Shown here one piece after another: positions 34,237 through 42,837 of a stretch of DNA of 64,000 bases (position 1 is its first letter; every line of letters begins with the position of its first letter). Source of the stretch: Bacteroidales bacterium UBA3844 (GTDB lineage Bacteria > Bacteroidota > Bacteroidia > Bacteroidales > Paludibacteraceae); assembly GCA_002392915.1 (NCBI GenBank), contig DGHQ01000031.1:1-64000 (forward strand), written 5' to 3'. The notes beneath the pieces are model-generated. The model saw only the letters and a program-made list of their open reading frames with translations. It did not search any database and had not been told where the DNA came from. The position numbers and the translations under genes are program-made.

Positions 34237-35244
34237 ATGGAATATGTCGTAGATTTATTGATTTATACAGTTGTATTAGGGGTGATATGCGGAGTCTTCG
34301 TTCTTCTGACGAATTTTCTGAACCGTTGGAAGTTATCCCAAATAGAAGATGAATATGTTGAAGAATGTGTGAATAATGACGATAAGTATTTGATGTCGTC
34401 TCCTCCCCTTAACTTAAATAATGTTGAATTTTATACGGGAAAGGTGAAGAAAATCACACGATATTATATGGATATAGACGGTGAAAATGTCACAAAAGCG
34501 GGGATTTGTTCCATCGTCACATATAATGAGAATCAAAAAGCCAAAGATTTATTTAGATTCAACCATAAAGGAAAGAAAATAAAACATCTCATTTATGAAT
34601 ATGATAAAAATGGGAATCTTATTTTTGTAAAGGATCTTAATAAAAAAGGAGAAAAGGGAGTTGTAGACTGCTATATCTATAATGATAAGGGACAGCATGT
34701 AGAGACAAAATATTTTGATGATGGTCAAATCGATTATGATACTTGCTATAAATACGATGAAAACGGTAATTGTATTGAAGTTAACACAGATGATTATAGA
34801 TTAGATGGTATAGTCGTCGAATCACGTTATGTGAGTGTATATGATGAAAATAATAAAGAAACGGAAAGAATTAAATACGAAGGATTGACAGGGGAAACGG
34901 AAAAAGAAGTTTACTTTTACAATGAAAACGGAGATCTGAAAGAGATTCAGAATATTGATATTGAGACGGGAGAGATTATATCTCGTGATTTATATTGCTA
35001 TGATACAGATGGCAAACTATCAGAAATTTTGACTTATGAAGGATCTGATGTTATGGGAAAATGGACTTATTCTTATAACCAACAAGGAAAAGAAACAGAA
35101 TGCCGTATATATGATTGGTTGGGAAATCTGACACATAAACATGTCTCTATATATGATGAAAGAGGTAGCTTCTGTGGAACAAAAAAATACAAAAACGGAA
35201 TTTTGATCTTCAGCTATTTGGATGAGATAGAATATTATGATTAA
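34237..35244 (+). CDS. Membrane-anchored protein with YD-like repeats
   Basis: 335-residue protein of unknown function. Residues about 5-28 form one N-terminal membrane segment (LLIYTVVLGVICGVFVLLTNF). The rest has about eight degenerate YD-type repeats of roughly 20-25 residues, such as YDKNGNLIFVKDL, YNDKGQHVETKYFDD, YDENGNCIEV, YNENGDLKEI and YDTDGKLSEI. Such repeats build beta-rich shells or solenoids in Rhs/YD proteins and in many Bacteroidota surface or cytosolic proteins. No toxin or enzyme motif is visible. It stands between two MITE-like elements, so it may be a mobile accessory gene. Confidence 0.7.
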   Translation: MEYVVDLLIYTVVLGVICGVFVLLTNFLNRWKLSQIEDEYVEECVNNDDKYLMSSPPLNLNNVEFYTGKVKKITRYYMDIDGENVTKAGICSIVTYNENQKAKDLFRFNHKGKKIKHLIYEYDKNGNLIFVKDLNKKGEKGVVDCYIYNDKGQHVETKYFDDGQIDYDTCYKYDENGNCIEVNTDDYRLDGIVVESRYVSVYDENNKETERIKYEGLTGETEKEVYFYNENGDLKEIQNIDIETGEIISRDLYCYDTDGKLSEILTYEGSDVMGKWTYSYNQQGKETECRIYDWLGNLTHKHVSIYDERGSFCGTKKYKNGILIFSYLDEIEYYD

Positions 35245-35283
35245 AAAACACATCTGTTATTCTTTAGGTATTAATCCTTTTTT

Positions 35284-35291
35284 TATTTTTG
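35284..35291 (+). promoter_or_regulatory. -7 element of the YcxB-like gene
   Basis: TATTTTTG fits TAnnTTTG and lies 93 bases upstream of the start at 35384; no strong -33 partner. Confidence 0.4.
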
Positions 35292-35383
35292 CAAACAAAC
35301 AGGAAAAACTAAGTTCTGTTTTTTTTGACTGTATTTAATGCGGTTTGTTAAGAAGACCTTAGAATATAAAATTTAACAGCTTT

Positions 35384-35893
35384 ATGGAGATAAAGAATGA
35401 AACTCGCCTGACTTATGAGATTTTGACAGATGTGATGATATCAAAGAAAAAGTTCATCATCAATTCTTGGATTGTCACTTTTTTTGTGGTGTTCATGGTT
35501 GAACTTGCCATGTGTTATGGCGGAGCTTTTCCGTGGTGGGTTAATTTATTGCTGGGAGTGATAGTTTTGGCGTTCAATCGTGTGCAATCAAAGATTAGCA
35601 CTCCGAAGAGATTGAAGAAAACATACAAAAAAATTATTGGAGAAGGGGAGTCCCGTCACTCTTTTCTTTTTAAGGATGAAGAAGTGGAATGCCATGTGTG
35701 CAATGAAGTGACACCTGAAGCACATGCCATCTATCCCTATAGTAGTTTGACTGGATGGGAATTCATAAAGAATTACCTAGTGCTCTATGTCTCCAAGTAT
35801 CAGCAAATAACGATTGATTTGAATGGATTCGACTCCGAAGAGGATAAGAATGCGGTCATCGCTCTGTTGAAGGCTAAAGTGAAGAAGAGTTAG
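35384..35893 (+). CDS. YcxB-like membrane protein
   Basis: 169-residue protein with two adjacent membrane segments (about residues 27-45 and 47-64) and a C-terminal soluble part. The C-terminus has the YcxB-like pattern: SRHSFLFKDEEVECHV, then YSSLTGWEFIKNYLVLYVSK, then a final short helix. YcxB-like proteins are small two-helix membrane proteins of unknown role. It is flanked by MITE-like elements and stands alone. Confidence 0.75.
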   Translation: MEIKNETRLTYEILTDVMISKKKFIINSWIVTFFVVFMVELAMCYGGAFPWWVNLLLGVIVLAFNRVQSKISTPKRLKKTYKKIIGEGESRHSFLFKDEEVECHVCNEVTPEAHAIYPYSSLTGWEFIKNYLVLYVSKYQQITIDLNGFDSEEDKNAVIALLKAKVKKS

Positions 35894-35949
35894 AAGCTAT
35901 TCAAATTTGTTAAAATATTTTGTTATAAGTCTTATCCTTCAACTAAAAT

Positions 35950-36113
35950 GAGGATTATTAAGGGCGGAACGCCCTAACCCATTCTCTTCCGCGAGCCCAA
36001 AGGGCGAGCGGTAAAAATGCGTTCATTGTGCATCTATTTTTAAATTAGTATGTGCTCGCCTTACGGCTCGCATTTTGGAGAGGGGTTAGGGCGTTCCGCC
36101 CTTAACAATCCTC
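35950..36113. repeat. MITE-like element, full copy
   Basis: Left arm 35950-35979 and right arm 36084-36113 are inverted copies of the 34049 arms. The centre contains both CCGCGAGCCCAAAGGGCGAG, related to the Rhs boundary palindromes, and the inverted GTGCTCGCCTTACGGCTCGC unit. This links the two repeat types. The 333-base gap 35894-36226 holds only this element and the terminator. Confidence 0.75.
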
Positions 36114-36165
36114 GACTCTATAACCAAATATTTAATTTAGATTTGAACAGAATTTTACAAAAATA

Positions 36166-36206
36166 AAGGAGTCCGTGCTACTTTGTGGTAGTATGGACTC
36201 CTTTTA
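36166..36206 (-). terminator. Terminator of the eight-gene minus-strand operon
   Basis: AAAGGAGTCC...CTAC and GTAG...GGACTCCTTTT pair in a long stem. On the minus strand it ends in a T-rich run (CTTTATTTTT). It lies 20-60 bases after the ABC-F stop and could work in both directions. Confidence 0.75.
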
Positions 36207-36226
36207 TGTTGATGATTTATGAATGT

Positions 36227-38125
36227 TCACGATATTTTTTCGTTCAATTCAAGCCAAATCATCTCCTTTTCATCGAGTTCTTCAATCACTTCCTGCATTC
36301 TGCTGGAAAGCTTCATGATTTCGTCGTTGTTCATTTGCTCTCCGCTTCCGAGTCTCTCTTCAATCTCTTTTTTCTCTTTGGTAAGATTGTCGATGTCGAT
36401 TTCGGTTTGCTCAAGCAGACGTTGCTCCTTGTAACTCAGTTTCGGCTTGTTCATCGACGTGTTACGCTCTCTTTTAGGAGCTGCCTCTGCAGGTTTGGCG
36501 GTCTTTTCCTTCTCTGCTTTCTCCTTTTCATCGGACATTTCTTTCCAGATGCGGTAGTCTGTATAGTTGCCAGGGAAGTCTTTGACAGTATGGTCGGGAT
36601 TAAACACAAACAGATGGTCCACGATTCTGTCCATGAAATATCTGTCGTGGCTCACGATGAGCACGTTGCCCTTAAACTCCATCAGATATTCCTCAAGCAC
36701 AGAAAGTGTCGCGATGTCAAGATCATTGGTAGGCTCGTCGAGAATCAGAAAATTCGGATTCTCCATCAACACTCTGCAAAGCTGAAGTCGACGTTTCTCT
36801 CCTCCCGACAATTTATATATATAGTCGTGCTGTCTGCTTGGGGCAAACAGGAACCTGCTCAACAGATTTGTTGCCGACAGCTTCACTCCCTGCTGTACCT
36901 CCACCTGATCAGCAATCTCTGAAATATAGTCGACCACTTTCAGCGTCTCCTTGAATTTTGGAAGTTCCTGGCTGTAGTATCCGAAACGTACTGTTTGGCC
37001 GATATTGATTTCTCCGCTGTCTGGACGAACTTCGTTGAGAATCATTTTTAGCAGCGTCGTCTTTCCTGATCCGTTCTGACCGACGATTCCGACTTTCTCT
37101 CCTTTCGCAAAATTGTAGTAGAAATCTTTTAAAAGCACCTTTTCATCGTACTTTTTAGAAATATAGCAAAGCTCGATGATCTTGCTTCCAATATGGTTGG
37201 ATTTGGATGCGAGAGTCAATTCGGATTCCGAACGCACGCTCTTTAGACGCTTTTCAATGACATCGAATCTGTCAATACGGCTGCGAGACTTTCCTCCTCG
37301 TGCCTGTGGCTGGCGACGTATCCACTCCAATTCACGTCGGTATGTGTTGCGAAGGTGTGCGATAGTGCGTTGCTCCACCTCCTCACGATGCTCTTTCTCC
37401 TCCAAGTAGTAGCTGTAGTTTCCTTGATATGTGTAGATTTGTGTGTCTGCGATTTCAAGGATCTTGTTGCAGACATTGTCAAGGAAATATCTGTCGTGGG
37501 TGACAAGCAAAAGGGCTTTTTTCTCTTTTACAAGCATCTCTTCCAGCCACTCCACCATTCCAAGGTCGAGGTGGTTGGTAGGCTCGTCAAGCACGAGCAG
37601 GTCGTGGTCGGAAATGATAGCCGACGCCAATGCCACACGTTTGCGTGCACCTCCCGACAGTGTGCTGATCTTTTGGTTGATGTCGCGCAGACCAAGACGT
37701 GATAGGGTGGAGATCACCGTCGTCTCCAGATTCCATGCGTTAAGAGCATCCATCTTGTGCGACAATTCAGAGATGACATCTGCATCAGCACCATTGTTGA
37801 TGGCGTTCTCATACTCTTTGATGACAGATGTGATTTCACCTGATACGTGACGAAGAGCACCGTCGAGGATGCTTTCCCCATCATTGAATTTTGGGTCTTG
37901 ATCCAAGAAACTAATTTTCAGATCGCGTCGGCGGGTGATATTGCCCGAATCGGCAGGCTCCTCACCCAAAATGATTTTCATCAGCGTACTCTTTCCACAT
38001 CCGTTGCGTCCGATCAAAGCAATCTTTTCGCCCGCGTTGATGGTGAATGTCACATTCTCAAAAAGTGCCAAGTCACCGAAGTTTTTGCTGACTTGCTGTA
38101 TCTGAATTAGGTTTTCGTCTGTCAT
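36227..38125 (-). CDS. ABC-F family ATP-binding protein (Uup-like)
   Basis: 632-residue soluble protein with two ABC ATPase domains and no membrane domain. Domain 1 has Walker A GRNGCGKS (39-46), signature LSGGARKRVALA and LLVLDEPTNHLD. Domain 2 has GQNGSGKTTLL, LSGGEKRRLQL and LILDEPTNDLD. The linker between the domains holds the arginine-rich RRQPQARGGKSRSR region. The last ~90 residues are a charged coiled coil (EKAEKEKTAKPAEAA; TEIDIDNLTKEKKEIEERL) as in Uup. ABC-F proteins act on ribosomes or, for Uup, on branched DNA or ribosome assembly. It overlaps mnmG by 4 bases. Confidence 0.94.
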   Translation of the reverse strand: MTDENLIQIQQVSKNFGDLALFENVTFTINAGEKIALIGRNGCGKSTLMKIILGEEPADSGNITRRRDLKISFLDQDPKFNDGESILDGALRHVSGEITSVIKEYENAINNGADADVISELSHKMDALNAWNLETTVISTLSRLGLRDINQKISTLSGGARKRVALASAIISDHDLLVLDEPTNHLDLGMVEWLEEMLVKEKKALLLVTHDRYFLDNVCNKILEIADTQIYTYQGNYSYYLEEKEHREEVEQRTIAHLRNTYRRELEWIRRQPQARGGKSRSRIDRFDVIEKRLKSVRSESELTLASKSNHIGSKIIELCYISKKYDEKVLLKDFYYNFAKGEKVGIVGQNGSGKTTLLKMILNEVRPDSGEINIGQTVRFGYYSQELPKFKETLKVVDYISEIADQVEVQQGVKLSATNLLSRFLFAPSRQHDYIYKLSGGEKRRLQLCRVLMENPNFLILDEPTNDLDIATLSVLEEYLMEFKGNVLIVSHDRYFMDRIVDHLFVFNPDHTVKDFPGNYTDYRIWKEMSDEKEKAEKEKTAKPAEAAPKRERNTSMNKPKLSYKEQRLLEQTEIDIDNLTKEKKEIEERLGSGEQMNNDEIMKLSSRMQEVIEELDEKEMIWLELNEKIS

Positions 38126-39996
38126 CTTCCCAAAAGAACTAATAGTATGTTGATGTCGCTCGGACTTATTCCTGATATTCTGCTTGCCTGACCGATAGTC
38201 TCTGGATCGATACGAGTGAGTTTTTGGCGAGCTTCTGTAGAGATAGTCTTGATCGACATGTAATCGAATTTGCCTTTTATCTTGATGTTCTCAAGACGTG
38301 TGAGCTTGTCTGCGATCTGCTGCTCACGAGTGATGTAGCCGCTGTATTTGATTTGGATCTCAGCAGCTTCCACAATCTCCTCTTGTCTGTTTGGAATCTT
38401 GTCGATGGCTTCCTGTAAAGCCGGGATGGCATGACGTAACGAATCGAAAGATAGTTGAGGACGGTTGACCAAATCCACAAGTTTGCATCCTTCGCGGAGT
38501 GGAGAAGTGCCCTGTGTCTCCAGGAATGGATTTATCAAAGCTGGCTTTATAGAGAATGTCGACGTGAATTCTCTCAATCTGCTGATTTCTTCTTCTTTTT
38601 GAGTCAGTAGGTCGACGCGTTCCTTTCGTGCCAGACCGATTTCTGCTGATTTGCGAGTCAGTCGGCTGTCTGCGTCGTCCTGACGGAGCAATATTCTGTA
38701 TTCTGCTCTCGACGTGAACATTCGGTATGGCTCATCCACACCTTTTGTGATCAGATCGTCGATCAGGACACCGATATAAGCCTCATTTCTCGACAACACG
38801 AATTCTTTGTTGCCATTGCACTTCAAATGAGCGTTAATTCCGGCCATTAAACCCTGTCCTGCGGCCTCTTCGTATCCTGTCGTGCCATTTACTTGTCCGG
38901 CAAGGAAAAGTCCGTCTACGAGCTTGCTTTCCAAGGTTGGGTTGAGCTGGGTCGGGTCGAAATAATCGTATTCGATGGCATAACCTGGTCTGTAGACCTG
39001 AACATTTTCCAACCCTTTGATCGTGCGTAGTGCGTTGAGCTGCACATGAAGAGGAAGCGACGAAGAAAAACCGTTGAGATAGTACTCCTGTGTCGTCTCA
39101 CCTTCTGGCTCAAGAAACAGCTGATGCTGGTTTTTATCAGCAAATGTCACAATCTTAGTCTCGATACTTGGACAGTAGCGAGGACCGACACTCTTGATCT
39201 GACCGTTGTAGAGTGGAGATTCAGGCAGACCGGCACGAAGGATCTCGTGGGTTTGCTCATTTGTGTATGTGATGAAGCATGGACGCTGTTTCAACGGACG
39301 TGGCTTGAAATCAAGGTATGAGAATTTATGAAAGTCGTTCTCGCCCTCTTGTGGAGCAAGCACATCGAAATTGATAGTGCGGCCGTCAATTCTGACTGGG
39401 GTTCCCGTCTTCATGCGTCCCACATTTATTCCTTTTTCTTTCAGTTGCTCGCTGATTCCGTAGGATGCAGGTTCGGAAATACGTCCTCCTTTTATCTGTT
39501 GTCTGCCGCAATGCATCAGTCCGCTTAGGAATGTGCCGGCAGTGATAACGATTGCTTTGGCTTTGAATTCAGCGCCGAGTGCTGTGCGAACACCGCAAAC
39601 AGATTTGCCTTCAAACAATAATTCATTTGCCATGTCCTGCCATATACAGAGATTGTCGGTGTTCTCAAGCAGGCTTCTCCACTTTTCAGAGAAACGCTGA
39701 CGGTCCGACTGGCTGCGTGGGCTCCACATCGCAGGCCCTTTTGACTTGTTGAGCATACGGTATTGGATGGCGGTAAGGTCGGTGACGATACCCATTTGTC
39801 CGCCCATTGCGTCAATCTCTCTTACAATCTGTCCTTTTGCGATGCCTCCCACTGCAGGATTACAGCTCATCTGGGCGATGGAGTGCATGTCCATCGTGAT
39901 GAGAAGAGTCTGCGAACCGAGGTTGGCTGCTGCTGATGCCGCCTCGCAACCTGCGTGACCGGCACCGATAACTATGACATCGAAATTGAATTTCAT
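38122..39996 (-). CDS. mnmG: tRNA uridine 5-carboxymethylaminomethyl modification enzyme MnmG (GidA)
   Basis: 624-residue FAD enzyme that, with MnmE, makes the cmnm5 modification at wobble U34 of some tRNAs. The dinucleotide motif is VIVIGAGHAGCEAASAAANLG near the N-terminus. It also has CNPAVGGIAKGQIVREIDAMGG, TAGTFLSGLMHCGR, RMKTGTPVRIDGRTI, the GLFLAGQVNGTTGYEEAAGQGLMAGINA motif and FTSRAEYRILLRQDDAD. It ends with the C-terminal helical domain (ISGISPSDINILLVLLG). Length and order are normal. It starts 1 base after DUF6242 and overlaps the ABC-F start by 4, so all three are translationally linked. Confidence 0.98.
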   Translation of the reverse strand: MKFNFDVIVIGAGHAGCEAASAAANLGSQTLLITMDMHSIAQMSCNPAVGGIAKGQIVREIDAMGGQMGIVTDLTAIQYRMLNKSKGPAMWSPRSQSDRQRFSEKWRSLLENTDNLCIWQDMANELLFEGKSVCGVRTALGAEFKAKAIVITAGTFLSGLMHCGRQQIKGGRISEPASYGISEQLKEKGINVGRMKTGTPVRIDGRTINFDVLAPQEGENDFHKFSYLDFKPRPLKQRPCFITYTNEQTHEILRAGLPESPLYNGQIKSVGPRYCPSIETKIVTFADKNQHQLFLEPEGETTQEYYLNGFSSSLPLHVQLNALRTIKGLENVQVYRPGYAIEYDYFDPTQLNPTLESKLVDGLFLAGQVNGTTGYEEAAGQGLMAGINAHLKCNGNKEFVLSRNEAYIGVLIDDLITKGVDEPYRMFTSRAEYRILLRQDDADSRLTRKSAEIGLARKERVDLLTQKEEEISRLREFTSTFSIKPALINPFLETQGTSPLREGCKLVDLVNRPQLSFDSLRHAIPALQEAIDKIPNRQEEIVEAAEIQIKYSGYITREQQIADKLTRLENIKIKGKFDYMSIKTISTEARQKLTRIDPETIGQASRISGISPSDINILLVLLGR

Positions 39997-39997
39997 T

Positions 39998-41290
39998 TTA
40001 TTTTAACTTGTTAAGAAAAGCCTCATCCAAAAGCAGTTTTTTAAGACGAAGCATCCACACTTTGTTGCTTTGACCATTGGCTGTTTGTCCGCCAATCAAA
40101 AGGAATTCTCCTTTGTCACCAGTTTGGAATAGTCCTGCGTCGGCCAATGCTCCTACTGTGTTGGAAAGATCTTTGTGCTGGTCTATCGCCCACGTCAAAC
40201 CACTGTTGTTTGAAGTGTAGCATGTTGTCGAATATTTTCCGTCTGCTGAGATTCCTCCAAGAATACCAAGAGTGCTATTGCTTAATGCAAAGGTGATAGC
40301 TTTGTCAAGGTAAGGAAGCCCTGCTGATGTGTTTGTCAAACATTCCATGTTGCCATATCTGTCTGCTCCCCAGATTTCAGCTTTGTCCCCTTTTTTAGCG
40401 TAAAGATAACCAAGAATTGTGTTTCCGCTTGGCGCAGTGAATGAACGAACTGTGTCTACCGCAAATTCGTCATGGACGGGTTGTGTGACTTTGATCTCAC
40501 CGCTTTTGCTGTATGATTTTATCTCTCTGCCGTCAAGCATCCAGATCTGCTTGTTGAGTGTATAAAGTAATTGTCCGCTTGTGATGGCTTCAAACTTGTT
40601 GAACTGCAATGCTGTGAAGTTTGCGGCGTAGATCGCTCCTGACTTGCCCTGGACAAAAAGGGAATCATCAATATTGCAGAGTGTGGATAATTCTAAACTC
40701 TCAGGAGCATCGACGGTACGGCTCTGCCACTGCACTCCGTCTTTAGAAGTTATGACTTTGCATGCGCCGCTTGTCTGGTAGAATTGCCACATCAGGTCGT
40801 TGTGCATTATGGATTTCTGAGAAAGAATTGTCTCTTCCAAACCAGAGATTGTTCCTGCGTTGGTCCATTGAAATGCGTCTACATCATATTTGTGCACACG
40901 CACTTCCAGAGTGTATTCTTTTTTTGAATTGTTATCTGTATTTGTGGAAATAAGTTTTACGGGTTTCGTAAAATCCATTGCCACGGTGTTCCTGAAATCA
41001 ATGTAGTTGATTCCGTCGTATGAGTATTGGATTGCTATTTTGTTGTCGGAATATGCGTATATACTAGGGTAGAGCGAGTCTACTCTTGTGCCATGAGTCA
41101 ATGAGTCGTAGTTGTAGATTTTAGCTTCCGTGTCGTTGACAATAAACTCAACATTGGATCCCAACTGAGAAAAAATGACACGGCGGATTCTTGGGTCTGG
41201 AGTGTCTTCCTCCTCGTCGTCCTTACAACTTGAATTTACAGCTGCCAATGTGAAAGCAGTGATGTATAGTAATAAATTGCGTAGTTTCAT
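39998..41290 (-). CDS. DUF6242-type lipoprotein
   Basis: 430-residue exported lipoprotein. The N-terminus has a lipoprotein signal ending in VNSSC (Cys22), followed by acidic residues KDDEEEDTPD, which favour surface export in Bacteroidota. The N-terminal ~110 residues form an Ig-like domain with repeated VRVHKYDVD-type strands, followed by a probable beta-propeller made of repeated WQF, SKDGVQW and GDKGEFLLIGG segments. DUF6242 proteins have no defined role. It sits between the YqaA-like gene (3-base gap) and mnmG (1-base gap). Confidence 0.85.
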   Translation of the reverse strand: MKLRNLLLYITAFTLAAVNSSCKDDEEEDTPDPRIRRVIFSQLGSNVEFIVNDTEAKIYNYDSLTHGTRVDSLYPSIYAYSDNKIAIQYSYDGINYIDFRNTVAMDFTKPVKLISTNTDNNSKKEYTLEVRVHKYDVDAFQWTNAGTISGLEETILSQKSIMHNDLMWQFYQTSGACKVITSKDGVQWQSRTVDAPESLELSTLCNIDDSLFVQGKSGAIYAANFTALQFNKFEAITSGQLLYTLNKQIWMLDGREIKSYSKSGEIKVTQPVHDEFAVDTVRSFTAPSGNTILGYLYAKKGDKAEIWGADRYGNMECLTNTSAGLPYLDKAITFALSNSTLGILGGISADGKYSTTCYTSNNSGLTWAIDQHKDLSNTVGALADAGLFQTGDKGEFLLIGGQTANGQSNKVWMLRLKKLLLDEAFLNKLK

Positions 41291-41293
41291 ATA

Positions 41294-41752
41294 CTAATTG
41301 ATTAAACTAATTGTTCCGTAAGTAATCGCGAGCCAAACCACGTATCTCACCGTCTTTCCTAGCAAAACCCAGAATAATACTCCCCAAAACGGAGAACGCA
41401 TCAATCCGAGTGCCATGACAATGAAATCGCCAATGCCTGGTGTGAATGAAAAGAAGCCGAGCCAGATGCCCCGCTGTTGCACCCACCTTTTCGCCTTCTC
41501 CACTTTGGCTTCGTCAAGTCCACAATATTTTGTCAGCCATTCCGTCTTCCCGAGATAACCTAAAGCATAGCATGTCATTGCTCCAAGTGAGTTGCCAAGG
41601 ATGGCTGCCGTCAGTACACTGTATGTGTTTGCTCCTGATGCCCAAACGATTGAGAATACAGCTTCAGAAGGTAACGGAAGTACAGTCGCTGCCAAAAATG
41701 CCGCTATAAACAGTCCCCAACATCCGTATTCTGCAAGCCAAGACAAATCCAT
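41294..41752 (-). CDS. YqaA/DedA-like small membrane protein (VTT domain)
   Basis: 152-residue membrane protein of the DedA/VTT superfamily, YqaA branch. Landmarks are LPLPSEAVFSIVWASGANTYSVLTAAILGNSLGAMTCYALGYLGKTEWL and the PGIGDFIVMALGLMRSPFWGVLFWVLLGKTVRYVVW C-terminal part, where glycine/arginine motifs typical of VTT proteins occur. DedA relatives act as lipid scramblases or carriers. It lies 1 base after the preceding gene. Confidence 0.87.
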   Translation of the reverse strand: MDLSWLAEYGCWGLFIAAFLAATVLPLPSEAVFSIVWASGANTYSVLTAAILGNSLGAMTCYALGYLGKTEWLTKYCGLDEAKVEKAKRWVQQRGIWLGFFSFTPGIGDFIVMALGLMRSPFWGVLFWVLLGKTVRYVVWLAITYGTISLIN

Positions 41753-41753
41753 A

Positions 41754-42758
41754 CTATTCCAATCCGATAAGCTTGACTGCTAAATAACCTATCGCCAACA
41801 AGACAAACAAGCGATACATCCATGTGATGAGCAATTCGCGTTTGTAGAATAGTGTCACGGCACCACCGATGCAGAATGTGCCAAGAGTGATGATTGTGCT
41901 CAACATTGATTCAAAACCATAATTCATCGCTACTGCAAAGAATATGGCAAGCATAATTATCACTACTAACAATGAGAATTTTCCTCGTTGCTGGATGCTC
42001 TTGTTGCTGTAGTGGCTGGAAAGACGCATCGTACATACGAGAATGAATGCAAGCAAATATCCGTAGAATATTTTGCTGAACCTTCCAAATGTCTCAAATT
42101 CGGAAAAATCGTTGAGACTGAAACTTGGGGTCGCTGTCCACGACATTCCTTCAAAGTAGCCCAACTGGTAGATTCCTGCCACGGCATAGATGGCTATTGT
42201 CAATCCTCCTATGATGATGCTTAATATACTCTTCAGCTGCATACGGTTGCTGAAGTAGAGAAACGCCACAACTGGAATCACGTTGAGTGAGAATGGAGTG
42301 TATACAATCGAACCGATTGTGATCAATCCTCCGATATTGAATGAATGCGTCTCGTTATAACTCTCCGACAATGCAAACGCTGAGGCAATGATCGCTAACT
42401 CTATCAGTGTGAGGACGTATCCATGGCTGACACTGTCCTTTTCCAATGATATAATCATTACAAATATGCATAGCACTGTCGGCAAAATCGTCGATGCTCT
42501 TAAAAGTGAAAATGCATTGTTGATGAATCCTAATATGAATCCAATCAACAAAATAAATGCGAAATTCACCCAATATGCTACTATGTCGGGAATATCAACC
42601 AAACTTTCCATCAATGCCATGAATCTCAGGCTGCCTGCTTTCGACAGATAGAATGTTGGGTCGAATGGAATGAGCCACAAAAGAAGAGCTACGCACACAG
42701 TTACAATGTATGCGATCACCGATGGCTTAACTTTGTCTTGAAAACTACCGTTGTACAT
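41754..42758 (-). CDS. Polytopic membrane protein, DUF6427-like
   Basis: 334 residues from the ATG at 42758 (MYNGSFQDKVKPS), chosen over the frame start at 42809 because a GAGAGCAG ribosome site precedes it and the upstream 17 residues are not hydrophobic or conserved-looking. About ten membrane segments cover nearly the whole protein, with few charged loops. It resembles the DUF6427 membrane proteins of Bacteroidota, whose function is unknown. It lies 1 base before the YqaA-like gene and 80 bases after purD. Confidence 0.68.
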   Translation of the reverse strand: MYNGSFQDKVKPSVIAYIVTVCVALLLWLIPFDPTFYLSKAGSLRFMALMESLVDIPDIVAYWVNFAFILLIGFILGFINNAFSLLRASTILPTVLCIFVMIISLEKDSVSHGYVLTLIELAIIASAFALSESYNETHSFNIGGLITIGSIVYTPFSLNVIPVVAFLYFSNRMQLKSILSIIIGGLTIAIYAVAGIYQLGYFEGMSWTATPSFSLNDFSEFETFGRFSKIFYGYLLAFILVCTMRLSSHYSNKSIQQRGKFSLLVVIIMLAIFFAVAMNYGFESMLSTIITLGTFCIGGAVTLFYKRELLITWMYRLFVLLAIGYLAVKLIGLE

Positions 42759-42837
42759 CTGCTCTCTTTTTATGTTATCTGTAGGGGTGGACTCAAACCC
42801 ACCCGTCAAATCATATTTAAAAATCCGCCCGTAAAGA

